Shown in pieces: positions 1 to 11,368 of a stretch of 64,000 bases of DNA; position 1 is the stretch's first letter, and every line of letters starts with the position of its first letter. A program made the position numbers and the translations under genes. The stretch is from Staphylotrichum longicolle. Lineage: Eukaryota > Ascomycota > Sordariomycetes > Sordariales > Chaetomiaceae. Where the stretch lies: the NCBI GenBank assembly GCA_019096155.1, contig JAHCVI010000005.1, forward strand, positions 2,056,468-2,120,467, written 5' to 3'. The notes below the pieces were generated by a model. The model saw only the letters and a list, made by a program, of their open reading frames with translations, searched no databases and was not told the DNA's origin.

Positions 1-2684
1 AGCCAGCACTAACACCCCTCAACTCCAGAAGACGCCATCAGTGAACTGAATGCCCTATGTGGTTGGCAAAGACAAAACGTGGATCTGCCACCACCAATAA
101 AGCTAACATGAATCTATTAACCACTTAAGCGTTGTCCCCTTCAAGCCCCGGCTCGCAACTGGAGTTGTCGATTTGTCGACTGTTTCGCAGTGTCTCCTTG
201 ATTATGCCGACCGCTCTGGAGCAGAGTAATCACAATGGTCGAGAAGGAGGCTATGGCAATGCACTGTTGCAGGTTTCTGTGGATCCAGTGAAGAGTGTGT
301 GTTTTGTGGCAGAGTAGATTCAAAAGATCAATGGCTGGTGTGCTCTATGCTGACCACCTTACCCAAGATGCCTTCTGCACAAAGGTAGAGGGTGCGCTCT
401 CTTCTAGGTCTAAAACCGCGAGAAACACGCTTCGTAAAAGCCATAGTCAAGGAGACAAACACAGGTCTCCGACCCATTAGTATGCGTCCCGTTTGCCCTT
501 CTCTGAAACAAGAAAGACAATCATTCCCATCTCGGGGCTCCTCTTTCATTAACCCCTTTCCCGAGAGACCTGAACGCCGAATGAACCCATAACTCTTCCC
601 AAAAAAATCCGAACAATTACCCAGCCCCCCATCCTCTTCCGGGTATCATCATCCAAGCTCTCACTTCCGTTGGGAGACGGGTCTCGATTGGGTTTCTGTT
701 GATGTCGCAACGAGGGTCGACACGGTGCTTTCCCGGCCGTGGTGAAGATGCCACTTCCCAAAGATTCTCCCGAGCCCCTTTTCCCTCCCATGGAGCGAGT
801 GGTGTTCCTCCTTCTTCCTGGGCGCCTTCGGCAGGAGCTGCTTGGGGATCTTCATGGGCTCATATTGGGGCGTCAGGGCGAAGCACTCGGAGCACGGACA
901 TTGTGCTGAGTGCTTGAACATGGGCATGGTGGATATTTTTGTCTTTTTTTGGTGGCTGAGCCCTGTCGTTTGAAAAAACGCGAAAGAGTGGGCGTATTAA
1001 ATGTGGATTGAATTATCGCCCGAGTGTCAGGTGGTGGGCGAGATACGAGGTGTAAGCCGGCGTACTGCGAAGGGTCGAAGTGGGGTGATAGACACGAGCT
1101 TGGCCGGTCTCGATCGATGTGATGCTTCGTTTGGGAATGCAAGAACGAGGAAATCAGACTCTCAACAACACGGGAAAGCTGCGCAACTTATATCCCCTCG
1201 CCTCGGGGAGCCCGCAAGGCGCCAAGTCGCCTCTCCCGCCCATGCCTCGCATCCCTCCGTCCAGTCGACTGATATCACGCCGTTTCTCCCAATCCAGACC
1301 CGACCAAACAAACCATCCTATCGGCCCATCCGAAGAACGAGCCAACCCTTCATGCTGCACGATAGCGCCTCCCACGGCGCGCCATGGCATGGCATGGCAT
1401 CGCCCAGCCGCATGCACCCCAACCGTTAGCATCCTCCGAAAGTCTTGGACATCATCCTCCCCCAAGTCCAAGCTGCGGCACCTCCATCAAAACCCATCAA
1501 ACCCAACATCACCGACCCGGAAACGACACACCATCGGAGCTCAGCACCGCCTCCCACTCCCCAACCCGCGACCGACCGCAAATCCTCCCAAAACCCCCCT
1601 CCAGACCAAAAGCAAAGCAAGAAACAAAAAAGCCCACGATCATCACGAAATCAGGACCCCTCGCCCGCCCAGCCTCGCCAACCAAGCTAGTGCATGCACA
1701 CCGGATGAAGGGCCCGAACCCCCCCCCCAATCCCTCCCCCGCGACCAGGAGCTCATCCAAAACTCTGGGCAGTCCCTTCCTCCCCCGCACGAAAACACCC
1801 CAGCGCACCAACCAACCAACCACCAACCGCCAACCACCCAGACCGACGATGGGCTGATAGGCTTGGCGCTAACGTTGCTGCAACTGCACGCCAAACCAAA
1901 AGTCCGAAAGCACTGGGTTGGATGAATGGATGGATGGATGGATGGATGGGCCTAGATTTGCTTGGCTGTTTGTTCAGCTGGGGGGGGGAGGCGGGGCAGG
2001 AGGAAGGGGGAAGCGAGGCACATGCCTTTTATGATTGTGTAACAGTTTTTGAGTTGGTGAGGAGGGACGGACAGATGAAAGGTCAACCAAAGCAAGAACG
2101 ATGGTCGCGATAAGGTTGGATGCAGGGAGATAACGTTGAGTGGATAAGAGGGTGGGAGTCAGGGTCGCATGCCAAGATGTCGGGTCAGCGACGTTGAGGT
2201 TCTGGACCACTTCATGCGGTCTGGCTCTTTGGTGAGTGAGGGCCAACGGAGGGGGGGTGGAAGGCGGGTTCGACTTTCTGCAAAGACAACCTTTTCAGCA
2301 CGACATCCCGTGATGCATCCGACCACGCAACGACGCAACGACGCACCGGCAGCAAGACAAGACATGGAACCTACAAACAACAACAAGCAAAATGCCATTG
2401 CCAAAGCCAAGTCTAAGTAAGGTACGCAGCCCAGTTCCTCCCCTTCTCTCTCACACACACAACACAACACATACAGATTACCTAGGTACACGTGCACAGC
2501 ATCGCGGGTGGCCGGGTATTGGGTGCACAACAACACCGACACACCAGCAGCAGCTATAACACAAAGGGAAACCCATCTTTCCAGCCACCCACCAACACCC
2601 TCCCCCCACGCACGTCTGTCGCCGCCAGTCTATTATGCCTGATGCCTTGCCTGCTCTGCTGCTACCCTGTCCGTCGTCGTCCTC
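1..2684. other. left-edge region without a recognisable gene
   Basis: No coding sequence I can support. The DNA from about 1150 to 1850 is strongly C-rich and reads open in several frames at once, giving only Pro/Ser/Thr/Lys-rich translations, as expected of a base-composition artefact. It holds short simple repeats (GCATG at 1383-1400, ATGG at 1926-1949, CAACGACG at 2323-2345) and a C-run near 1721. The part next to 2685 is the 3' flank of the succinyl-CoA ligase gene. A small minus-strand ORF at 661-927 is considered and rejected elsewhere. Confidence 0.5.
1926..1949. repeat. ATGG tetranucleotide microsatellite
   Basis: Six tandem ATGG units in non-coding DNA. It is a simple-sequence repeat likely to vary in length between strains, and no gene overlaps it convincingly. 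Confidence 0.8.
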
Positions 2685-4331
2685 TTAGATGCCCAGAGTA
2701 AACTCAACGCCAACGTCAATGTCACGAGCTGTAAAAAAAGAAAACAAAAAAAAGTCAGCATATCACATTCCAAAGTTTGTTTTCATCCTTCCGGAGAGAG
2801 CAAAGCCACGCACCCATCTTGACAACCTTGGACAGCTGGACGGCCTTCTCGGCGGCGCTCTGCAGGTCGTCGATGGAGAAATCTTCATGCCCGAGTCGTT
2901 GATGAGCTGGTGGCCTGCTCCATGTTGGTGCCCTGGAGGCGGGCGATGATGGGGATCTTGAGGTCGAGCGTCTTGACCGTGTTGATGAGGCCGTGGGCGA
3001 TGGCGTCGCAGCGGACGATGCCGCCAAAGATGTTGACAAAGATGGCCGTGACCTTGGGGTCGCTCGTGATGAGCTCAAAGGCCTCCTTGATGGCCGCGGG
3101 CGTGGCGCCGCCGCCGACGTCGAGGAAGTTGGCCGGCTGGCCGCCGTTGAGCTTGATGATGTCCATGGTCGCCATGGCCAGGCCGGCGCCGTTGACCAGG
3201 CACCCGATGTCGCCGTCCAGCTTGATGAAGTTGAGCCCGGCCTCGGCGGCGCGCACCTCCTCGGGATCCTCCTGGGTGGTGTCGCGCCAGCTGAAGACCT
3301 CCTTCTGGCGGAACTCGGCGTTGTCGTCGAAGCCGAACTTGGCGTCCATGCACATGACCTTGTGGTCCGAGGTCTCCGAGAGCGGGTTGATCTCGATCTG
3401 GGTGGCGTCCTTCTCGAGGAAGATCTTGTACAGGTTCTTGATGGTGTCCTTGGCGTCCTCGATGCACTGCTCGCTGAAGCCGAGCTTGGTCGCGATGCCG
3501 CGGGCGATCTCGTCCGTCACGCCGACGTTGATGTCGATGTAGGTGGTGGTGATGGCGTCGGGGTTCTCCTTGGCGACGCCCTCAATGTCCATGCCGCCCT
3601 GCGACGACGACACGATGACGGGGCCCTGCGACGCGCGGTCCATGAGCACGGCGAGGTAGAACTCGCGGCGGGCGAACTTGCGCTCGCAGATGTAGACGGA
3701 GCTGCACAGACGGCCGGCGGCGCCCGTCTGCTTGGTGATGAGGTTGTGGCCGATCATCTGCTCGGCGAACATCTTGGCCTCGGTGGGCGAGTAGATGACG
3801 CGCACACCGCCCTTGAGGCCGTTGTCGAAGCTGCCCTTGCCGCGACCGCCGGCGAGGACCTGGGCCTTGATGACCATGTCGTCGGTGCCGATCTGCTTCG
3901 CAACCGCCTCGGCCTCGGCGGCCGTCGTCGCGTTGGCACCCTTGGGGAGGTCGATGCCATACTGTTGGGTGGTGGATGGTCCGCGTTAGCCTGTGTTCCT
4001 TTTTTGTCGGTCGAGACAAGGGAGCAAATCCGCGCGCGCAGCAGCAGCAGCATGAAATTCTCTCTCACCTGGCGGAGGAGGTCGGCGGAACGGTACTCGT
4101 GGATGCTCAGGGCTCTCCTTTGTTGTTGGGCAATGCTGGGGAGTCTGGCGGAGGGAGAAACCTGCAGAGTTGCCAACACATTGTCAGCTTTCGCGCCTCC
4201 AAAGCTTCGCTTCCTTCGTCCTCCCAACAACGACGGGCGAAGCGGGTTTGCAGTGGTCCAGAGCAAGGAATTCGAACCTTGGGCGCGGCAATGGCCGACG
4301 CCAAAGCGCGACTGCGACCGAGTCTGAACAT
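2685..4331 (-). CDS. LSC2: succinyl-CoA ligase beta subunit, mitochondrial (two frameshifts)
   Basis: Beta subunit of the TCA-cycle enzyme converting succinyl-CoA plus nucleoside diphosphate to succinate plus NTP in the mitochondrial matrix. Exons: 4278-4331, 4069-4161, 2814-3961, 2685-2728. The N-terminus ([18 protein letters not shown]) is an Arg/Ala-rich presequence and [15 protein letters not shown] marks the mature start. An ATP-grasp core follows (AGGRGKGSF, then IEINPLSE), then the ligase domain ([18 protein letters not shown]), ending [13 protein letters not shown]. The gene begins at MFRL because the upstream frame has no targeting-like sequence. Introns are 85-116 bp; the first has an uncommon GTTCGA donor but a good CTGAC branch site. 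Two single bases are missing, at 2912-2913 and 2879-2881. With them the CDS would be 1341 nt, 446 residues, normal for the family. Family certain; the breaks look like sequencing error. Confidence 0.93.
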
Positions 4332-6348
4332 TGTGAAATAGGCGCTGGCTTCTAGAAAGGACACGGCGAAGAGAGGAGATGGTCGGCGATGATGTCGCCA
4401 AAAGACTGTGTTGGTTCAAAGGAGGCCCTAGGTCACTTTTGGAAATGACGCTCCAAGGACCCGGTGCTTCGTGTCGCGGTTGGCGCAGGCTGGAGCTAAC
4501 GATGGAGCGCGGGAATTCCCGAGCCAATGGCAGGAAAGGGGCCGAGGATTTTATCACCCGCTTGTTGCACTTTCCGATAGGTCGGCACTTGCGGTCGGGC
4601 GAATCCGTGCTTTGATCAAAGGACAAACCCGGCGACACTGCCGTTCGTTGTTGGAGTAGCTGAGAGGAGGTATGAAACAGATGGGTATCGATTCCTGGTT
4701 TGGATATTGACCCCAATGTTGTAAGGATCCTCTCTGATGGCGTTGAGATGTCCCGGACCCTGCTTTCCTTACGTTCTGACTCTCGCCTTCAGCCCCAGCC
4801 AAAGGACCCCATCACCCATGGTTTTCACAGACATCAAGTAGTTAAGCTCTACAAAATGCAAACATTCTCATGGCTTCCATCATCCTGTTGACCAGCGTCA
4901 ACAATCTCTCAATCAGCGATGCTCGAGAAAAAAGAAGCCAGACAAGATGCTGACTGAAAATGCCTGGGCAGTTGGGCCGCTGATACCCGGTTCATGGTTG
5001 TTCCAAGACCCAGGGTTAGGGCTATAGGAAGGTTCTGGACCATCAAGGTTGGGAAACAGCGGTGGATGGGTAGTGCCTACGTTACACATTCCGTTATGTG
5101 TAATTGGATTTATGGATGACTTTCGCAAGCGAAGGGCGTTTGTGCACCTGTCAACTAGCTGATGCAGTTGCGATGAGTGGTGTGCCATTGCAACCCAGCC
5201 CTTGAACAGTTGTTGAGCTTTCTACATGTTTGACAACGACTCAGCAAATCTCGCGGGAAGAACAAGTGAAAGAGTCCTCTGAACGTCATCTCTCGTTGCA
5301 TTCTTGCTGGTGATTTTTAAAAGCCCAGGTTCTGGAACCAGCCTCGCAGCAACTCGAGGGACCCAGAAGCGCATCCGCGACTGGGTGATTTGGCTAGATG
5401 CAAATGTGTTACTTTTGGACAGCAACCCTCAGCCCAGCATCTTCTCTAGATCTTTCAGGATAGGTCCTCCGTGCCGCCATACCCGCCAACTCGAGGCGTG
5501 GAATCGTTCGATGTACGCCATCGTCAGCCTCCAGAAGGAGCTACGTCTCACCCAGGAAGCGGTTAGCGTTCAAGAAGCTTGCGTGTGAAGAGGCTTGACT
5601 TTAGAGATTATTATTTTACATTCTTTTCAAAGCAAACGATTGTCCCAACTATTGTCGCTCATCATTGGAGACGATACCGGTTTCCCTTTTAGGATACAGC
5701 AGACCGCCCCAGATTACTTCTCTTTCTCCATCTCGGCTCAGCGAAGAGACGTGTGTGTTTATGAATACAAGGTATGGTATCTGAAAGGGCGTTGACTTGC
5801 CTACCCACCTACCTAGGTTCCTACCTAGGCAGCGAGAGCAGCTACATTTCTGGCCGCAGCACCATGACGGTGCATGACCTTAGGACGATGACAAGCCAGG
5901 CTGGCACTGTTTTGTTGCTGTTGGCTGAACTGCTGTCAGATGACTCATAGATTCAAGTGAGCAATGCAATACTTTTGACGTGTAGCAGGCACGCCTTGGT
6001 TTCCAGTCGGTAACTGAGCTTACTCTACCTACCTCTAGACAGTTGTCGAGGTAGCGGAGGCGCTTAAGGCGACTTTCAGTTGTATGGCAGGTTTCCACGG
6101 CTTGCTGAGAAAGCAGATAACAAATTCAAACTTTGAATTGTATGTGGTTTTACTTTGTGAATCTCCTGGTACTTGGATTAGTACGCGGAATCTGATTGCT
6201 CCCGAAGTCCTGGAAACAGTCCCTGGACTAGGCCGCCAAGACATCACGCAACCTTGCGATTATAAATCTACACCTCTTTATAATTAAACCTCGCACTCCA
6301 ACACTCAGAACTCGCATCTCATCTTCATCACTACAACCTAACCCAAAA
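4332..6348. other. intergenic region between divergent genes
   Basis: About 2 kb between the starts of the succinyl-CoA ligase gene and the dehydrogenase-like locus. Only short ORFs without family resemblance occur. CCTAGGT-type motifs cluster at 5805-5835 and 6028-6042. The last 60 bp before 6349 hold a TATA-like stretch (TATAAATC, TATAATTAAA) and a C/A-rich leader typical of a fungal promoter. An open frame at 5304-5588 has coding-like composition but no recognisable motif. Confidence 0.5.
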
Positions 6349-7258
6349 ATGGTAAAACTCACCGACATCAACGCCGCCAACGCGGCCCTCAAGTCCTCCC
6401 TCCCCAACCCCACCGCCGTCGTCGTCGGCGGCACCAATGGCATCGGCCGATCCTTTCTCGTCCAGCTCACCAAGCACACCACCTCCCCCAAAATCTACAT
6501 CGTCGGCCGCACCGCTGAACAACTCAACGCCCTCATCACCGAACTCCAAACCATCAACTCCGCCGGCACCTACATCCCCATCACCACCCCCGATTTGACC
6601 CTCGTGGCCAACGCCCACGCAGCCGCCTCCCAGATCGCCGCCCTCGAGTCGGATGCACCGGAAGGCGGCAAGATTGACATCCTCCACCTCTCCCCGGGCT
6701 ACCTGACCTTCGGGGGCCGCGACGAGTCCCCCGAGGGCCTCGACCGCGTGACGGCGATCCGCTACTACTCCCGCCTGCGCTTCGTCGTCGACCTCCTCCC
6801 CCTGCTCAAAAGGGCGCGGCCGCGCGGCGCGCGTGCGTCCCTCGGCGGCAAGAGGGCCCGGGCGCGCGAGCCCGCGCACGCCGGGTCCGGCCGCCGCGCC
6901 GCCGTACACGACGCGTGTTTGAGCGGCTCGCTGGCGTGGCGTTCGTGGCAATCGTGCGGAACGCGCGCGGGGAGCACCTGGGCGTCGTTTTCTTGTCGGC
7001 TGGGTGCTGTTCCGTGCTGGGTGGTTCATCGACGTCGGGAGGCGGCGCGCGGTCGCTGTTACGGCCGAGCCCGGAGTTGTCGTGAAGGGTGCGGTGGGGG
7101 CGGAAGGGGTCGGACGGGGAGGTGGGGGAGCGGTGCGTATACCGTGGTGAGAAGTCGCGGTTGTGAAGGTGTTGCGGCGTATCGGAGCAAGGGATTGGGA
7201 GAAGGTGTGGGAGTTTACGACTGCTGAGTTTGATCGGATTTTGGGTACGTCGGGATGA
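6349..7258 (+). pseudogene. short-chain dehydrogenase/reductase, C-terminal half broken
   Basis: The first ~155 residues are a clean Rossmann-fold SDR: nucleotide-binding GGTNGIG near residue 27, IYIVGR after beta-2, then the subgroup signature with EGLD and YYSR leading into LLPLL. This is the fungal SDR subgroup often found beside secondary-metabolism genes. From about 6815 the frame loses all similarity, and matching pieces recur in other frames: FERLA near 6917, and a clean tail EKVWEFTTAEFDRIL ending at a stop at 7256-7258. The segment 6815-7150 therefore has several indels, and no catalytic YxxxK can be read in any one frame. It is either a decayed gene or a badly assembled GC-rich stretch (GCGC-rich around 6820-6900). 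An open frame runs on to 7227, but its C-terminal Arg/Gly/Cys-rich translation is not SDR-like. Confidence 0.75.
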
Positions 7259-7950
7259 TGAGGAGGGGGCGGGAAAGGAAAGTGTGCCAGAGCTCCCTGG
7301 TGATAAGTGTGGTTTTGGCCTGGACCCGGTGGAGTCCCCTTTCAATTTGCTGCTTTGTATCGTGTTGGCGTACGTGTTCTGCAGTACTCTCAAGTGTTCA
7401 CAAACTTGTCTCATGGGCCTATAGTACCGTACTTTAACTTATCTGTGTGACATCAGGTGTTTCATAATTCATAATCTCTCTGACAGCTAGTTAAGCCGTT
7501 GAGACGCGGACCGAGACTCGTAATCTTTTGCTTCCGTACCTTTGTCACATTGATTTTCAAATCATCCCTGGAACTGGCCTGAGACTTGCACCGTGCTAAC
7601 GGGTAATGCTGCTGCTGTCCAAGCCGGCCGGGATTCTGGTGCTAGATACATCTCGCACTCTCCTGTTCCAAAACACTTCTGCCTTCAGGCCTGATCTGTC
7701 TGCGGTTGAAACTGAGTACCTGCGCGCGCGAGCCTCTTGAAACTCGTCATGGCTGCTCCTAGCAAGCTGCCGTCACGCGTGGTACTGCACAGTAGCAACA
7801 TGGGGCTGGTAGTACGCTAAGGCAAGCCCGCATATCGCGCATCCCGGCCGCACACTCGCTCAACCGCACACCTCGCCGATCGCTCCGAGAAGTCGGATAA
7901 CACCTCTACTGTTCGCATCTAACGTCCTTTCTTCGCGGATCACATCTGCC
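7259..7950. other. intergenic region, promoter of the kinase-like gene
   Basis: No gene or RNA seen. The last ~100 bp before 7951 are C/A-rich leader sequence. It contains the 3' flank of the dehydrogenase-like locus. Confidence 0.5.
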
Positions 7951-8777
7951 ATGGCCGCTCCCGAACCAAGAAACACAGACGTCAGGCTCCTGGCGTGTCT
8001 CGTCGATAAAGAGGACGCGGACGACAGCGACTACCGCTTTCTTTGCAACGAGCAACACGTCAAGTACGTGACAACGGCACCAGGAACATTCAGCGGGACT
8101 GAGGACGAGGACAACCGCACCTTCGAGCCGATTCTGCTGGGCAAGCTCCTCCCACCATTTCCCCCCGGCGACTGGAACAAAGGCCATGTTGCCAAGGACC
8201 CCCAAACAGGGCAAGTTGCTTTCGTCAAGACAGAGACCGTGACCCTTGGCGGGGTGCAAAACCTGTGGCATCCCGTGAGTTGAACGAGCTGGATTTCACC
8301 AGGCAAGACCGGGTGAAGCAACGCGTCCACGTTTCAACACATCCCCGACTCAACAACGGCGAGCCCGTGCTCGTCAAGCTGGCCGTTTGGCCTTGGGAGA
8401 TCAGCTCCCTGGAGGTCGAGACGACTGCCTACCAGGCCATCCATGAGGCAGGTATCGGGCCCAGATTCCTCGGCCATCTCACCGAGGGCAGAGATGGGCG
8501 CGTGGTTGGCTTCGTCGCGGAGTGGGTGCAAGGCGCGAGGCCGGCCGGGCCACAAGACGTCGAACGCTGCAAGAAGGCTTTGGGGCGGTTGCATGGGCTT
8601 GGGATCAAGTTCGGGGATGTACACAGGCACAATTTCCTCGTCCGTGATGGACATGACGTGGTTTTGGTAGACTTTGAGACGGCCAAGCTCGACTGCTCAC
8701 CCGAGGAGCGAGAAGACGAGATGAAGGCGCTCGAGAGCAGCTTAGAGGACGCGGGTCGCCAGGAAGGGGTGGAATAA
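7951..8777 (+). CDS. kinase-fold (aminoglycoside phosphotransferase-like) protein, one frameshift
   Basis: Member of a fungal family with a small protein-kinase/APH-like fold. The N-terminal part ends in NLWHPV. The rest, in another frame, carries LDFTRQDRV, a kinase beta-3-like VLVKLA, the hinge FVAEWVQGARPAGP, a catalytic-loop motif GDVHRHNFLV (Asp, Asn) and a metal-binding DFE (VLVDFETA). Substrate unknown; membership in the kinase fold does not prove catalysis. The frames join at 8275-8279, where one base is missing (one G restores HPVELNELDF, as this family reads). With it the CDS is 828 nt, 275 residues. GTGAGT here looks like a splice donor, but the only nearby AG would give a 28-nt intron that removes conserved residues, so a base deletion is preferred. 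Confidence 0.7.
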
Positions 8778-9126
8778 GATGGGTGAATTCGGTGACGACG
8801 TCTTTCACCCCACAGCGAATGAGGAAGTGATGTAACCGCACCCCGGACTCGTCCCGACGGAATCGTCCCGGCCCCTCGTCCCCACCCCCGGAGGGTGCGG
8901 AGAAGCGGCCAGGATGCCCCACAACCGCGGCCTTGGATGCTGACATGTGCCCTGCCAGTTGCCATTCGCCAATCTTCGCAAACTAATCTCAAACAAGAGT
9001 GCTGGGTTTCAAGCGCTTCCATTAAGAGACGGCACATGGCGCCGTCCTTAACTTCGAGTCTTTCTTCATGACATGGCTCCTTGACGTCACCAGCCCTCAT
9101 TCCGATTCAGAAAGGAATCTCCCAAC
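8778..9126. other. short intergenic region, P450 promoter
   Basis: 349 bp between the kinase-like stop and the P450 start. No ORF of note. It must hold the P450 core promoter, but I see no clear TATA box. Confidence 0.5.
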
Positions 9127-10924
9127 ATGCTCCAAGTCCTCTTACAGCTGAGCCTACTGCAGATATCGGCGCTGGTATTTGGCGGGCTCGTTTCTCTCTT
9201 TTCCTTTCGACGACTCTATGCGGACTATAGAATTCGCAAACTTGGCGCTGTTCGCTCTAATGTCCTAGGAACCAACCCCATCACGAGTAAGGGGTGTAGG
9301 GAGTTCGCAAGGGGGCAATGACTGACTATGCCAGGTCTCCCATTCTTCATCAAGGCCGGCTATTACCAGAGCCACGACAAGCTCGACTACTTTTACAACC
9401 ACGTCTTCGACTGGGCCACTCCAGAATGCCCCAACTGTGTCGAGGTTACCTTTCTAGGCCGGATCCGCTTCTTGATGACGCGGGAACCTGAGCACATCAA
9501 GACGATCCTCACAACCAAATTCCGCGAGTATGGCAAGGGCGAGGGGTTCCACGAGACTTGGAGCCCCTTTCTGGGCGACTCGATCTTCACGACCGACGGG
9601 CAGCAGTGGTCGGATAGCAGGGCATTGATCCGGCCCATGTTCATCAAGGACAGAGTGCAAGACCTCGAGATCTTTGACAAGTGGGCCACGACTCTCATCA
9701 GCAAGCTGCCCGCCTCGGGCCAGACGGTGGACGTGATGGACCTGTTTTACCGCATGACGCTGGACGTGACGACCGACTTTCTGTTGGGCGGGAGCGTCAA
9801 CAGCTTGAACAAGTTTCGTTTCTCTCTCTGCTTTAGTTGGATCAGCGTAATCACTGACTCCTGCAGCCCAAAACACGAGTTCGTCGCCGCTTTCCAAGAC
9901 GTCCAACGCATCCAGATGCTTCTCACCATCCTGGCGTCCGTCCCCCTTTCCCCTCCCTTACCCTAATCCTGAGCTCTCAACTAAAACCTACCACAGCCCC
10001 TTCCGCCACTTCATCCCCACCCGCCGCTACACCCGCGGCATCCGCACCCTCGAGCGCTTCATCTCCCCCTTCATCGCGCGGACCCTCTCCCTGCCCCCCT
10101 CGGAGCTCGACAAGCTCTCCAAGTCCTCCAAGCACGCCACCTTCCTGCACAACCTGGCCCGTTCCACGCGCGACGCCAAGGTGATCCGCGACCAGCTCAT
10201 GGCGGTGCTGATCGCGGGGCGCGACACCACGGCGGCCACGCTCTCGTGGGCCGTCTACGAGCTCGCGCACTGCCCGCGTGCCTACGCGCGGCTGCGCGGC
10301 GAGGTCCTCGCCACCGTCGGCGCCCGCCGCGCGCCGACCTACGAGGACCTCAAGAGCATGACCTACCTGACCCACGCGCTCAACGAGACGCTGCGCCTGT
10401 ACCCGGCCGTGCCGTACAACCTGCGCGCGGCGCTGCAGGACACCACGCTCCCCGGCCGGCCGGGCCAGCCGGACATCGCGGTGCTCGAGGGGGACGTGGT
10501 CGTGTACAGCACCCTGGCGATGCAGAGGCGGAGGGATCTGTACCCGGAGAGGGCGGCGGATGGGAGCGAGTTTCCGGACCCGGCCGTGTTCTGCCCGGAG
10601 CGGTGGGACGGGTGGACGCCGAGGGCGTGGACCTACGTGCCGTTTAATGGGGGGCCGAGGATCTGTGTTGGGCAGAACTTTGCCATGACCGAGATGGCTT
10701 TTACACGTGAGTTTTCCCTGTGGGAATATGTGGGATCTCATGCTTTTGATGGATGTTGGCTGACGGTTTGGGGGGGTGCAGTTGTTCGGCTGTTGCAAAA
10801 GTATGAGCGGCTGGAGTACCGCGGGGATTGGCATGCGCAGTTTCACAAGGCTGAGATTGTGGGCGCCCCAGGGCATGGCGTGCCTGTTGCGTTCTTTGAG
10901 GCAGAGGATGGTGAGATTGCGTGA
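9127..10924 (+). CDS. cytochrome P450 monooxygenase, CYP52/CYP539-like
   Basis: Membrane-anchored microsomal P450 of 519 residues. Exons: 9127-9286, 9335-9812, 9867-9935, 9997-10706, 10782-10924 (1560 nt, in frame). A hydrophobic anchor covers residues ~5-27. The I-helix oxygen-activation motif AGRDTT starts at ~309, the K-helix ExxR (ETLR) at 366-369, a PERW motif follows, and the haem loop FNGGPRICVG at ~452-461 has Cys459 as thiolate ligand. Introns are 48, 54, 61 and 75 bp. MQRRRDLYP, PERW and WTYVPFNGGPRICVGQ resemble the CYP52 clade of n-alkane/fatty-acid hydroxylases, so a lipid terminal hydroxylase is a reasonable guess, but substrate cannot be read from sequence. The neighbouring SDR remnant does not make a cluster. 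The second and third introns use GTTTCG and GTCCGT donors. Confidence 0.92.
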
Positions 10925-11368
10925 AAGGACGGGGTTGGGGAATCACCTGTGTTGGGAGGATGAGCTTGGGTATGGAATAGGGGGTGTAAATCCGGGATAG
11001 TTGCATGTGTTAGTCAAGCTTGTCGAGTAACTGCATACTACCCGGCAATTGAATATCAGGAGGACCGCCATCCAATCAAGAGCAACGATCAGATAAGCCA
11101 AAATTTCTTGACCAGCTTCAAGTTCACCTCCCTTCGGCTTGATCACCCTTGAGGCACCCTCATCTTGTTCACGGTAACACGACCGATCGTCTCACTGACA
11201 GCGGCACATTTGTTGTGGATAAGGCTTTTTCTCTCCTTGCAAACACTATTCCGATTCACCCGTCTCATCAACATCAACAATCTCGACTCATCACGACTCC
11301 TGCTTTTCAGATCGACCTCTTCTTTTTGGGTTCTCACAAATACATATTCTCCTCATCCACCACTCAAC
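10925..11368. other. intergenic region
   Basis: 444 bp: P450 3' flank, then a C/T- and A-rich leader of the next gene (ending CATCCACCACTCAAC before the ATG). No other feature seen. Confidence 0.5.

Noticed and set aside
661..927. Minus-strand ORF with a CPCSEC motif
   Set aside because: 88 codons, no recognisable family, no splice partner toward the left edge; plausible by chance.
1119..1925. 268-codon plus-strand ORF
   Set aside because: Pro/Ser/Thr/Lys-rich in C-rich DNA and open in several frames at once; no conserved block.
4255..4290. GGTTCGAATTCC, like a tRNA B-box, on the minus strand
   Set aside because: It is the exon/intron boundary of the succinyl-CoA ligase gene; no A-box, acceptor stem or cloverleaf.
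2993..4327. 444-codon plus-strand ORF
   Set aside because: Antisense shadow of the succinyl-CoA ligase gene; the minus strand has the family motifs.
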